Shown here piece by piece: positions 1 through 7,620 of a DNA stretch of 55,697 nt (its first letter is position 1; each line of letters starts with the position of its first letter). Source of the stretch: CAZUGA01 sp964619885. Lineage in GTDB: Bacteria > Pseudomonadota > Gammaproteobacteria > Methylococcales > UBA1147. The notes beneath the pieces are model-generated. The model searched no databases, was not told the DNA's origin, and was given only the letters and a program-made list of their open reading frames with translations. The DNA lies in NCBI GenBank assembly GCA_964619885.1, contig CAZUGA010000030.1, positions 1 to 55,697 of the forward strand, read 5' to 3'. A program made the position numbers and the translations under genes.

Positions 1-1
1 C

Positions 2-365
2 GGAGAATATCAGTTCACAACTATTTCTATAGATGGTACGGACGGACGCTTACGCCGGAAGTTCGATATCCGCGGGGCAACTTAAGCTACGCATCAAATA
101 TACCGCCAAGACCTTCTTTGATTGGACTGGGGGCCGTAATTTGGTCGTTCGCGACGATAAAACCGGCACGGTGGTCTATAAAGTCGATATCAAACCGGGT
201 GATCCACAAGATGGTGAGCAAGAGGTTGTGCTCAATACCGGCGTGTCGATGCAGGCCGGACATAGCTATACCGTCACCGCACCGTTGCATTTTGCTCGCC
301 TAATGGCCCCGCCTTGGGCCGTCAATGCGATTAACAAGGGAAATTGGACATTCTCAGTCAAGTGA
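2..365 (+). pseudogene. 3' end of an unrecognised gene, frameshifted and cut by the window edge
   Basis: No family is recognised. Two frames together read as one protein tail. The frame starting at base 2 reads GEYQFTTISIDGTDG and then stops at 83-85. The frame used from base 33 runs open to the TGA at 363-365, with TDAYAGSSISAGQLKL as its early part. The sequence acggacggac at 38-47 carries a tandem 4-nt repeat. Removing one copy joins the frames into ISIDGTDAYAGSSISAGQL with no stop. The tail is rich in alternating beta-strand-like stretches and has no membrane segment, so it may be the last domain of an exported or cell-surface beta-sandwich protein; that is a guess. The ATG at 33 directly follows an in-frame TAG and is unlikely to be a real start. 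A sequencing error at the repeat is the alternative to a true mutation. Confidence 0.55.
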
Positions 366-417
366 TGATGCCTAAGGCATCAGGGTTGAGGCGTTCAACC
401 CACCTATAAAAACCAAT

Positions 418-441
418 CTCACCCGGCAATCGCCGGGTGAG
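418..441. terminator. Strong hairpin after the broken first gene
   Basis: CTCACCCGGC (418-427) and GCCGGGTGAG (432-441) form a perfect 10-bp stem with a 4-nt AATC loop, about 50 bp after the stop of the first gene. Only a weak T-rich tail (TTGTTTG) follows, so Rho-independent termination on the plus strand is likely but not certain. The palindrome works equally on either strand. Confidence 0.6.
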
Positions 442-556
442 TTGTTTGCGGCCTAAACAGCGCAGCTCGGTAAACGCTTTTGAAATTCTGTGAAGACTAC
501 TCTATGCTAGATACAATCACTAGCCAACCCAAATACCCCCGTGCAATTTCTTCAGC

Positions 557-640
557 GGCGCCGGTTCCGTCATTACTAAAGATATCCCCGATAATGCCGT
601 CGCCGCCGGTAACCCCGCTAAAGTTATTAAAGCTCTTTAG
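557..640 (+). pseudogene. C-terminal remnant of a hexapeptide-repeat acetyltransferase
   Basis: The frame from 557 to the TAG at 638-640 reads GAGSVITKDIPDNAVAAGNP followed by AKVIKAL. This is the standard C-terminal end of left-handed beta-helix (hexapeptide) O-/N-acetyltransferases of the sugar- and serine-acetyltransferase type. Only about 27 residues remain. Upstream the frame degrades into unrelated residues and meets stops at 521-523 and 491-493, and no repeats of the hexapeptide coil are visible before it. It is therefore a relic left by deletion rather than a gene. The 68-residue open frame that overlaps it in another phase has no merit. Confidence 0.75.
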
Positions 641-758
641 TTTTAATTCAAGACGATTTACAGTCGCAAAAAGTATAGTGTTTTAGTCGAGGTGACTCAC
701 ACGAAATTTATGTTACTAAAAGGATGCCTAGGAGCGTTAAATTCGATCTAAAATATGA

Positions 759-2126
759 CTATCGCCATTTGCGCCATGACCAACCATGGATCTTGCCATG
801 TTCACGAACGTCTACCGCGGTAAAATCACGGCTGGAATGTCCAGTGTAAACTTGGCGCGGTCTTCCAATTTTTAGGCTATCGCCACTGATCATTTCTTTC
901 CAGTGTGCTATCCATCCGACGGTTCTACCAATTGCGAATATTACAGTAAACATATTGGTTGGAACGCCCATAGCTTTTAGAATAATGCCGGAATAAAAGT
1001 CGACGTTAGGATAAAGCTGCTTTTCGGTAAAATAATCGTCGTTAAGTGCAATATGTTCCAATTCAAGCGCGATATCCAAGAGCGGGTCGTTTTCAATACC
1101 TAATTCGTTCAGCACATTGTCACAAGCGCCTTTTAGTACGCGAGCGCGTGGATCGTAATTTTTGTAAACCCTATGTCCGAATCCCATTAACCGGAACGAG
1201 TCGTCCGGATCTTTCGCTCGCTCGATAAATTTAGGGATTCCGGACACATTGCCGATTTCTTCCAACATCTTTAATACGGCTTCGTTCGCGCCACCGTGAG
1301 ATGGACCCCATAATGATGCCATTCCTGCGGCGATACAGGCAAACGGGTTAGCGCCAGAGGAACCGGCTAAACGAACGGTGGAAGTTGACGCATTTTGTTC
1401 ATGGTCGGCGTGCAGGATCAGAATTTGATCCATCGCTTTGGCCAATACCGGGTTAACTTCCGATTTTTCGGTAGGTATCGCGAACATCATGTTGAGGAAA
1501 TTTTCAGCATAATGTAGCTTGTTATTGGGATAAATGAACGGTTGTCCTAATGCATATTTGTATGCATAAGCACCGATTGTTGGCATTTTCGAAATCAGCC
1601 GGTGGCAAGCATTCATCCGCTGTTTGGGGTCGGTTATATCGGTTTTATCATGGTAAAAGGCTGATAACGCGCCCACAACTCCGATCATGAATGCCATTGG
1701 ATGTGCATCTCTGACAAAGCCTTTGAAAAAGCTTGTCAGCTGGTCGTGCAACATCGTATGGGTCGTAATGACTTGGTCAAACTCCGTTTTTTCCTCGGGT
1801 GAGGGTAGGTCGCCGTAAAGCAGTAGGTAGCAAACATCGAGATAATCGCTACTTTCGGCCAAATCTTCGACAGCATAGCCTCGGTACAATAAGATCCCTT
1901 TGTCACCGTCGATATAGGTGATATTGGATTCGCACGATGCGGTCGAGGTAAATCCCGGGTCAAAGGTAAACAAGCCAGCTTGACCGTACAACTTACGTGT
2001 GTCGATAACGCTAGGACCCTCGGTTCCTGTAAGTCCGTCCATTTCATACGAATTACCCGTTTTATTGTCAGTAACGGTAAATCGGTTCGGTTCAATGATT
2101 GGTTTTGAGACTGAATTTTCCGTCAT
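759..2126 (-). CDS. gltA: Citrate synthase (type II)
   Basis: Condenses oxaloacetate and acetyl-CoA to citrate, the entry step of the TCA cycle, in the cytoplasm. The 455-residue product matches the hexameric type II enzymes of Gram-negative bacteria along its length. Visible landmarks are the ILHADHEQNAST motif (His-239 and His-242), WGPSHGGANEA with the second active-site His, the MGFGHRVYKNYDPRA segment, and NVDFYSGI with the catalytic Asp. The family is usually near 427-430 residues; here the C-terminus carries a longer, Trp/Arg-rich tail ending HGWSWRKWR, and the N-terminus is slightly extended. A GGAG motif lies about 12 nt before the ATG. It is transcribed alone, away from bfr, with about 160 bp of leader. 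Confidence 0.96.
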   Translation of the reverse strand: MTENSVSKPIIEPNRFTVTDNKTGNSYEMDGLTGTEGPSVIDTRKLYGQAGLFTFDPGFTSTASCESNITYIDGDKGILLYRGYAVEDLAESSDYLDVCYLLLYGDLPSPEEKTEFDQVITTHTMLHDQLTSFFKGFVRDAHPMAFMIGVVGALSAFYHDKTDITDPKQRMNACHRLISKMPTIGAYAYKYALGQPFIYPNNKLHYAENFLNMMFAIPTEKSEVNPVLAKAMDQILILHADHEQNASTSTVRLAGSSGANPFACIAAGMASLWGPSHGGANEAVLKMLEEIGNVSGIPKFIERAKDPDDSFRLMGFGHRVYKNYDPRARVLKGACDNVLNELGIENDPLLDIALELEHIALNDDYFTEKQLYPNVDFYSGIILKAMGVPTNMFTVIFAIGRTVGWIAHWKEMISGDSLKIGRPRQVYTGHSSRDFTAVDVREHGKIHGWSWRKWR

Positions 2127-2286
2127 CGCTACATAACTCCAATTTTATCGTGAAATATTTGCTATAAAGCTATTTCGTTGTTGTTAGGGTATTTGCTACG
2201 TTTTTTAGGATGACATGGGCCACAAATGCTGATAAATGTCGCCATCCCCTTTAGATTTGTTTCTTATGTTTCGTATAGTGTGGAAA

Positions 2287-2751
2287 CTATAGGTGGGATT
2301 GTAGAAAATTTTGCAATCCAATCTTGTCAATTAGTTGTATTTGGGTTTCTAGCCAATCGATATGTTCCTCTTCGCTTTCCAGAATGGTTTCGAATATCTC
2401 CCTGGAAACGAAATCCTTGACAGCTTCACAATGTAATACTGCTTCGCGTAAAAGTGGGCATGCTTGCTCTTCCAATTTCAAGTCGCATTGCAACATTTCT
2501 TGGGGGTTTTCACCTATCATAAGGCGTCCCAATTCCTGTAGGTTTGGCAACCCTTCCAGAAACAAGATGCGTTCTATCAAACGGTCGGCATGTTTCATTT
2601 CGTCTATCGATTCGGCATACTCGTGTTCTCCCAATTTATCGAGCCCCCAATTCTTGTACATTCGTGCGTGCAGAAAGTATTGATTGATAGCTGTTAGTTC
2701 GTTGGCCAATGTGCGGTTCAGGTATTCAATTACTTTGCTGTCGCCTTTCAT
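2287..2751 (-). CDS. bfr: Bacterioferritin
   Basis: Iron-storage protein forming a 24-subunit shell that oxidises Fe(II) and stores it as a ferric mineral. The 154-residue length is typical. The di-iron ferroxidase ligands are all present: Glu-18, Glu-51, His-54, Glu-94, Glu-127 and His-130. Met-52, the axial haem ligand between two subunits, is also present, so this is a haem-binding bacterioferritin rather than a plain ferritin or Dps protein. A GGAG Shine-Dalgarno sequence lies a few bases before the ATG. The small DUF4404 gene lies just upstream in the same direction, 60 bp away. The Feo ferrous-iron importer is 4 kb further on, giving a local iron theme. No bacterioferritin-associated ferredoxin gene is seen. 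Confidence 0.95.
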   Translation of the reverse strand: MKGDSKVIEYLNRTLANELTAINQYFLHARMYKNWGLDKLGEHEYAESIDEMKHADRLIERILFLEGLPNLQELGRLMIGENPQEMLQCDLKLEEQACPLLREAVLHCEAVKDFVSREIFETILESEEEHIDWLETQIQLIDKIGLQNFLQSHL

Positions 2752-2811
2752 GACTTGCTCCGGTAAAGTGTTTTTGTGGAATATGCGAAGATTAGAAAAT
2801 TAATGTTGCCT

Positions 2812-3075
2812 TCAAATTCCCATATTGCTTAATGTCATCATAATTTCATTTAATACACCGGTGATCCGAGGATGTGAAACTTCAAAATAAGTCAATGATT
2901 CGGATAGGCCATCAGTGAGAGATTGATGATGAATTGTATCTTCGGGGCGCTCCAATTTGAGTTCAAGTTTTTCAACCAATTCTTCGAGTCGGGCCTTGGA
3001 CTCTTTTTCCTCAATTGATAAGTTGTCAATTTCCTCGCGAAGTGCTTTAAGGGTTTCTTGTAATTTTTCGTTCAT
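2812..3075 (-). CDS. DUF4404 family small protein
   Basis: An 87-residue soluble protein with no signal peptide or membrane segment. The first half is highly charged and helical (EKLQETLKALREEI and following Glu/Lys heptads), probably a coiled coil. The second half carries the family hallmark pattern of a helix followed by FEVSHPRITGVLNEIMMTLS and an end in NMGI. The DUF4404 family has no established function. It precedes bfr on the same strand with a 60-bp gap and may share its transcript. The family call is from pattern memory. Confidence 0.75.
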   Translation of the reverse strand: MNEKLQETLKALREEIDNLSIEEKESKARLEELVEKLELKLERPEDTIHHQSLTDGLSESLTYFEVSHPRITGVLNEIMMTLSNMGI

Positions 3076-3224
3076 CGCATTAGCTTCCGATATCGATTCT
3101 TGATATGTCTATTCTATCAGTGCAGTAATCTATTTTGCACGCGGTGCGATGGATATAAGTCCGATACCGGTCGTAGATCGATATTAACAGGTTAAGATGA
3201 TGCTACCGCTAAATTATTAATTCA

Positions 3225-4970
3225 GTGTGTCAAGCTCTAATGGAAAGGTTAAAAACATCGTTACGTGCCAGAGCAGACAATGATGCTTCACAATCGACAA
3301 ATGCAATGGATGCTGAGGCGTGGTTGAAGGCTCAGGCGAGCCAAGTAAATAATGCTATTCGTTGGTGTGTATTCGGTCGGGTTTGCGATGGTATCGGTTT
3401 GATCGCTCAATTGGCTTTGGTTGCGATGATAGTTTCGTCGGCGGTGACGGACGGTGGCAGTTTGGCGCAAATTTACTATCCATCCGCTGGATTGGTGATA
3501 CTGTTCATTTTTCGATCATTATGTTCCTTTTATGCGGAAACCGCAGCCATATCTGCAGCGACCCAAGTGCGTCAATCTGTAAGAATCCAGTTAACTGCAA
3601 AAATAAATCAGTTGGGCCCCGGATTTCTCAAAACTCAAAATAGTGGAGAGCTATCCACCATAGTGGTCGAGCAAGTCGATGCATTACACGGTTTTTATGC
3701 GGATTATCTGCCCCAGCGCGGGACTGTATCGATACTTCCGTTTTTTGTGTTGATTGTCGCATTTTGGTTTGACTGGATCGTGGGGCTATTATTGCTGATT
3801 ACTGGTCCGTTGATTCCTGTGTTCATGATCCTGGTGGGCGTAAGCACGGAAGCTGCGAGCCGAAAACAATTTGGTGCCTTACAGAGGATGAGCCGCCATT
3901 TTCTAGATCGACTACGCGGCTTAACCACGTTAAAAATATTCGGACAGGCCCATCGTGAAATAGACCGCGTTGCTCAGGTATCGGATGGATACCGTAAAGC
4001 CACGATGGAGGTGTTGCGTATTGCCTTTTTGTCTTCTGCGGTGCTCGAATTTTTTAGCGCTATAGCCGTGGCATTGATCGCAGTTTATGTCGGCTTAAGT
4101 TTACTGGGGTTGATCGATATAGGTCCTATGAATTCAGACAATTATTTTGCCGCGTTGTTTCTACTATTATTGGCACCGGAACATTTTATGCCGTTACGTC
4201 AATTGGCGGTTAACTATCACAGTAAAGCCGAAGCTATTGCCGCCGCGGAAGCAATTGTCCAAATATTGATGTTGCAGCAGGCGCAATCCCGCAATGTGGT
4301 ACCGAGCGATAAAGGAATTTCTCGGTCTTTAGTACCCGCCGCAATCGAATTCGAAAAAGTTTGTAAGACTTTTTCAAACCGAAAAAACCCGGTTGTGCAC
4401 GATCTAAGTTTCAAGGTTGAACCTGGCCAAGTTTGCGCCCTAGTTGGCCCAAGCGGTGCAGGAAAATCAACAGTAATTTCGATGTTGCTTGGGTTCGAGG
4501 CGGTGGACAGCGGGGCAATTTGGGTCTGTGGGAGAAAAGTCGCACAGAATAGAAGTATGTATTGGCCGGACATCGCCTGGCTTGGGCAGAGGCCCTACAT
4601 ATTCGCCGCTAGTTTGCGTGAAAATATTTCTATGTTCGATCCAGAAATTGATCCTGTAGGTTTAATGAATGCGGCGTCGGCTGCAGGAGTTTTGGATTTT
4701 TCTGATCGTTTTCCTGATGGGTTGGACACGCGCGTGGGGGAGCAAGGATACGGGTTGTCGGGAGGTCAGCGACAGCGTATTGCACTGGCTCGCGCGTTTA
4801 TCAAGCAAGCGCCCATACTGGTTCTGGATGAGCCAACTTCGAATTTGGACTATGAAAATGCGGTTGCGATTCTGGATGTATTGGGAAATATGTTTTCCGG
4901 TCGCACAATCTTTATCGCTAGCCATAGCGATTTGGTGATTGAACGTTCCGATTACCAAGTGGTTCTGTAA
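3225..4970 (+). CDS. cydD: ABC transporter subunit CydD
   Basis: One half of the heterodimeric inner-membrane ABC exporter CydDC, which is needed for assembly of cytochrome bd and c-type cytochromes and has been linked to thiol (cysteine/glutathione) export and haem handling. An N-terminal six-helix membrane domain (about residues 45-330) precedes the ATPase domain. That domain has Walker A GPSGAGKST at 408-416, the LSGGQ signature at 511-515 and Walker B LVLDEPTSNLD with Asp-535/Glu-536. The start used is a GTG at 3225; an in-frame ATG at 3240 is equally possible, since neither has a clear ribosome site. cydC follows after 14 bp, so the two are co-transcribed. No cytochrome bd subunit genes (cydAB) are in the window. 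Confidence 0.92.
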   Translation: MCQALMERLKTSLRARADNDASQSTNAMDAEAWLKAQASQVNNAIRWCVFGRVCDGIGLIAQLALVAMIVSSAVTDGGSLAQIYYPSAGLVILFIFRSLCSFYAETAAISAATQVRQSVRIQLTAKINQLGPGFLKTQNSGELSTIVVEQVDALHGFYADYLPQRGTVSILPFFVLIVAFWFDWIVGLLLLITGPLIPVFMILVGVSTEAASRKQFGALQRMSRHFLDRLRGLTTLKIFGQAHREIDRVAQVSDGYRKATMEVLRIAFLSSAVLEFFSAIAVALIAVYVGLSLLGLIDIGPMNSDNYFAALFLLLLAPEHFMPLRQLAVNYHSKAEAIAAAEAIVQILMLQQAQSRNVVPSDKGISRSLVPAAIEFEKVCKTFSNRKNPVVHDLSFKVEPGQVCALVGPSGAGKSTVISMLLGFEAVDSGAIWVCGRKVAQNRSMYWPDIAWLGQRPYIFAASLRENISMFDPEIDPVGLMNAASAAGVLDFSDRFPDGLDTRVGEQGYGLSGGQRQRIALARAFIKQAPILVLDEPTSNLDYENAVAILDVLGNMFSGRTIFIASHSDLVIERSDYQVVL

Positions 4971-4984
4971 TTATTCGATTACTT

Positions 4985-6709
4985 ATGTCGAGTTTTTTCT
5001 ACATTGCCAGGTTGTTTCGCCATCAATTACTTTGGTTGTTAGGCGGGATAGCATTGTCGGTTTTGACCGCGTTATCGGCAATCGTATTGATGGGATTGTC
5101 GGGCTGGTTTATTACCGCAGCGGCCGTTGCAGCCATGACACCGCCGGCAATTGCGGTCGGATTCAATTTTATACAACCGGCTGCGCAAATAAGAGCACTG
5201 GCTATCATTCGGACTTTGGCGCGATACGCTGAACGACTGATAAACCATGATGTGAGCTTACGTCTTTTGAAGGACTTGAGGTGTTGGTTTTTTAAAAAAA
5301 TGATTCCGGTGGTCCCAGCGAGTTTTGGTCGGTATCGGTCGGGTGACATACTGACTCGAATGACACGGGATATCGATGCGTTGGATGCTATTTATTTACA
5401 GGTGCTAGTTCCATCGGTAGTCGCGGCAATTATGGTTTGCGCAACGCTATATTATATTTTTGACTTTGCGCCGTTGATTTCTAATACAACGTTGGGTCTT
5501 TTATTGGTACCCGGATTGTTGCTACCGTATTTCGCATATAAGCGTACCGTGTCCAGCGCATGTAAATTGGCCAGGTTAAACGCTGATCTTAAATCGCTCG
5601 TTATAGATAATGCCCATGGCCTATCCGAATTGACAGTTTATGGTGCCGATCAACGATTCTTGAATGCAATCGAGTCAATATCCCAAGAATCTATTGATAG
5701 TCATCTTTACATGGATCGCTTGAAGCTACTTTGCTCGACGGTAACTGGTTTGATCAGGAACTTAGCACTGTTATTAACCTTAGTGATCGGGGTACACATG
5801 GTGGAAATACAATCATTGAGTGGACCCTATTTTGTAACGTTGCTGCTGTGTGTCTTGACGATGTTTGATTTTGTAGCACCACTTGCGTCGGCCTACCAGT
5901 CCTTGGCGCGAACGAAGGCTGCGGCAGCACGTATACACGCGATCGCAGAGTGGAGCAATGAGATTGAAAATTGGCCCCGGCCGTATGCAATAGATTTACC
6001 CAGGCATCTGGATATTAACATCGAAAACCTTAAATTTAGCTATTCCGGATTCGAGCTGCCTGTCTTAGAGCAATTCACCTTCAATATTCCGCAGGGTAGC
6101 CGGATTGCGGTGGTTGGCGAGAGTGGTACGGGCAAGACGACACTGCTCAATTTATTAATGAAATTTTACATACCAGATTCCGGCGTGATTCGGTTGGGTG
6201 GGATCGATATTACCGCTATGGATCAAGAAAAATTGATTGATAGTTTTGGACTGATGGCTCAGGATTCAAGACTTTTAGAATCGACGATCCGAGAAAACCT
6301 ACTAATTGGCGACCCAAATGCAAATACAGTTGAACTAAATAAAGTATTGGAGCAGGTCGAATTGACCGATTTTGTTCGAGAACTTCCGAAAGGATTGGAA
6401 ACCTGGGTCGGAGAAGATGGAGGCATGGTGTCAGGCGGTGAAAGCCGACGTTTATGCTTGGCTCGCGTAATCCTAAAAAATGCACCAATCTTATTGCTAG
6501 ATGAACCTACCGACGGATTGGATCGTGAAACGGAAAAAAGGGTTTGGTCATCATTAGAAAAATTTATGATCGGCAAAACGGTTATTTTGGTCACGCACCG
6601 AACTACGGGGATAACATTGATGGACAATGTTTATAAATTGCGAAATAGCTGCATAGAGCACCAAATGAGACCCGATGAATATATTGCGCTTAGGAAATAT
6701 AGTGGTTGA
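4985..6709 (+). CDS. cydC: ABC transporter subunit CydC
   Basis: Partner of CydD in the heterodimeric exporter. The 574 residues hold an N-terminal membrane domain (about 1-320) and a C-terminal ATPase domain with Walker A GESGTGKTT near 378-386, a signature reading VSGGE (482-486) and Walker B LLLDEPTDGLD with Asp-506. The motif GLSGWFITAAA in the first membrane segments is typical of CydC. Its start lies 14 bp after cydD. After the stop, a T-rich run (ttttcctgttttttt) follows without a clear stem. About 350 bp of non-coding DNA then separates it from the Fur-box-preceded feo cluster. Confidence 0.92.
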   Translation: MSSFFYIARLFRHQLLWLLGGIALSVLTALSAIVLMGLSGWFITAAAVAAMTPPAIAVGFNFIQPAAQIRALAIIRTLARYAERLINHDVSLRLLKDLRCWFFKKMIPVVPASFGRYRSGDILTRMTRDIDALDAIYLQVLVPSVVAAIMVCATLYYIFDFAPLISNTTLGLLLVPGLLLPYFAYKRTVSSACKLARLNADLKSLVIDNAHGLSELTVYGADQRFLNAIESISQESIDSHLYMDRLKLLCSTVTGLIRNLALLLTLVIGVHMVEIQSLSGPYFVTLLLCVLTMFDFVAPLASAYQSLARTKAAAARIHAIAEWSNEIENWPRPYAIDLPRHLDINIENLKFSYSGFELPVLEQFTFNIPQGSRIAVVGESGTGKTTLLNLLMKFYIPDSGVIRLGGIDITAMDQEKLIDSFGLMAQDSRLLESTIRENLLIGDPNANTVELNKVLEQVELTDFVRELPKGLETWVGEDGGMVSGGESRRLCLARVILKNAPILLLDEPTDGLDRETEKRVWSSLEKFMIGKTVILVTHRTTGITLMDNVYKLRNSCIEHQMRPDEYIALRKYSG

Positions 6710-7062
6710 AGGATTGATTTTCCTGTTTTTTTGACTAAATACCTCTTCATTTTGCGATTTTTCCGGTGTAATGATCCCTGTAGATCGGACGCTGAAATTA
6801 CATTACAGCCAACTATTCGAATTATTTTAGGTAGGCGAAATTGTGATCATGAGATATAATGAGAATCATTCTTAATAAGATATGCGATTTCGATTAATAT
6901 TCATTCTTGACTAGTGTTTTGTTTGTATCATATTGGTTAGATGTCAGTGCTTTAAGCGTGGTTTTGGATGAATAGGATGTTGATATGGTTAGATTAAGTG
7001 TCTTAATCCTTCAAGTTGCTAACATTATAGGTTGATCAGCCTTTACCGATTCGGGAGAAAAT
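6710..7062. other. Intergenic regulatory region of the feo cluster
   Basis: No open frame of merit. It holds the Fur-box-like site with an embedded TATAAT at 6855-6873 and then about 190 bp of AT-rich leader before the first feoA. A second promoter-like pair, TTGACT near 6908 with a loose -10, lies downstream of the Fur site. Confidence 0.5.
6855..6873 (+). promoter_or_regulatory. Fur box overlapping a -10 element
   Basis: TATAATGAGAATCATTCTT matches 15 of the 19 positions of the classical Fur consensus GATAATGATAATCATTATC. Its first six bases are a perfect -10 hexamer (TATAAT), so bound Fur-Fe(II) would block RNA polymerase directly. The -35 region is poor. The next genes downstream are feoA-feoA-feoB-feoC, the expected Fur targets. 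Confidence 0.7.
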
Positions 7063-7317
7063 ATGCGATCTAGTTTCGATGCTAATTTACGGTCGTTTCC
7101 ACTGAGTATGGCCAGCGAGGGCGAACCGTTGCGTATTGTTATGCATAAAGGTGGTACCGGTATGGATAGGCGTTTGACGTCTTTAGGGTTGCAAATCGAT
7201 AGTAAGGTTGAAATCTTACAGCGTCTGGGTGGCTCATTGGTCGTAGCCGCAAACGATATCCGATTCGCGTTGGGTAGCGGTATGGCGCAGAAAATTATGG
7301 TCGTATCAGCTGATTAG
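7063..7317 (+). CDS. feoA: FeoA-domain protein, first copy
   Basis: An 84-residue SH3-like FeoA-domain protein of the ferrous-iron uptake system, acting in the cytoplasm as a partner of FeoB. The core MDRRLTSLGLQIDSKVEIL followed by GGSLVVAANDIRFALG carries the typical pattern LxSLGL...VxVxxxxxGPxxVxxxxxRxALG. A GGGAG ribosome site precedes the ATG. A second, different FeoA follows 51 bp later. The two copies share little sequence, so this is not a recent tandem duplication. The N-terminal 20 residues lie outside the domain. Confidence 0.85.
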   Translation: MRSSFDANLRSFPLSMASEGEPLRIVMHKGGTGMDRRLTSLGLQIDSKVEILQRLGGSLVVAANDIRFALGSGMAQKIMVVSAD

Positions 7318-7368
7318 GGCGTCCTTTGTGAAGTAATTCAGCGAAAATCCTTGTTTTGACTCAATCCT

Positions 7369-7617
7369 ATGAATACCCATACCGTGCCTGATAATTTGCA
7401 AAATTTAGCTATCGGTGATTTGGGTCGAGTAGTAGGGTTTGATAAAACAGCAAAATCATTCCGTAGAAAATTATTGGCGATGGGATTGACACCCGGGGTA
7501 GAGTTTAGCGTGACCCGATTTGCGCCTATGGGCGATCCCGTAGAAATTAAAGTCAGAGGATTTGCGTTGAGTTTGCGCAAGGAAGAAGCGGCCGGGTTAC
7601 TGGTTGAAAGGCTTTAG
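7369..7617 (+). CDS. feoA: FeoA-domain protein, second copy
   Basis: An 82-residue FeoA-domain protein. The core is LLAMGLTPGVEFSVTRFAPM, then GDPVEIKVRGFALSLRKEEA, the canonical FeoA pattern ending in a short helix. It lies 3 bp before feoB, so it is the copy most likely to be translated with, and to act on, FeoB. Its closer fit to the family pattern suggests that this is the main FeoA and the upstream gene an accessory one; that is inference. Confidence 0.92.
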   Translation: MNTHTVPDNLQNLAIGDLGRVVGFDKTAKSFRRKLLAMGLTPGVEFSVTRFAPMGDPVEIKVRGFALSLRKEEAAGLLVERL

Positions 7618-7620
7618 CGT

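Larger units (their letters stand above)
366..758. other. Gene-poor, decayed intergenic stretch
   Basis: Apart from the 418-441 hairpin and the acetyltransferase tail at 557-640, nothing functional was seen. Together with the frameshifted gene before it, the region looks like a site of gene loss next to the citrate synthase gene, which ends at 759 on the other strand. Confidence 0.5.

Noticed and set aside
480..686. 68-residue open frame
   Set aside because: It is out of phase with the acetyltransferase remnant at 557-640, whose frame explains the sequence.
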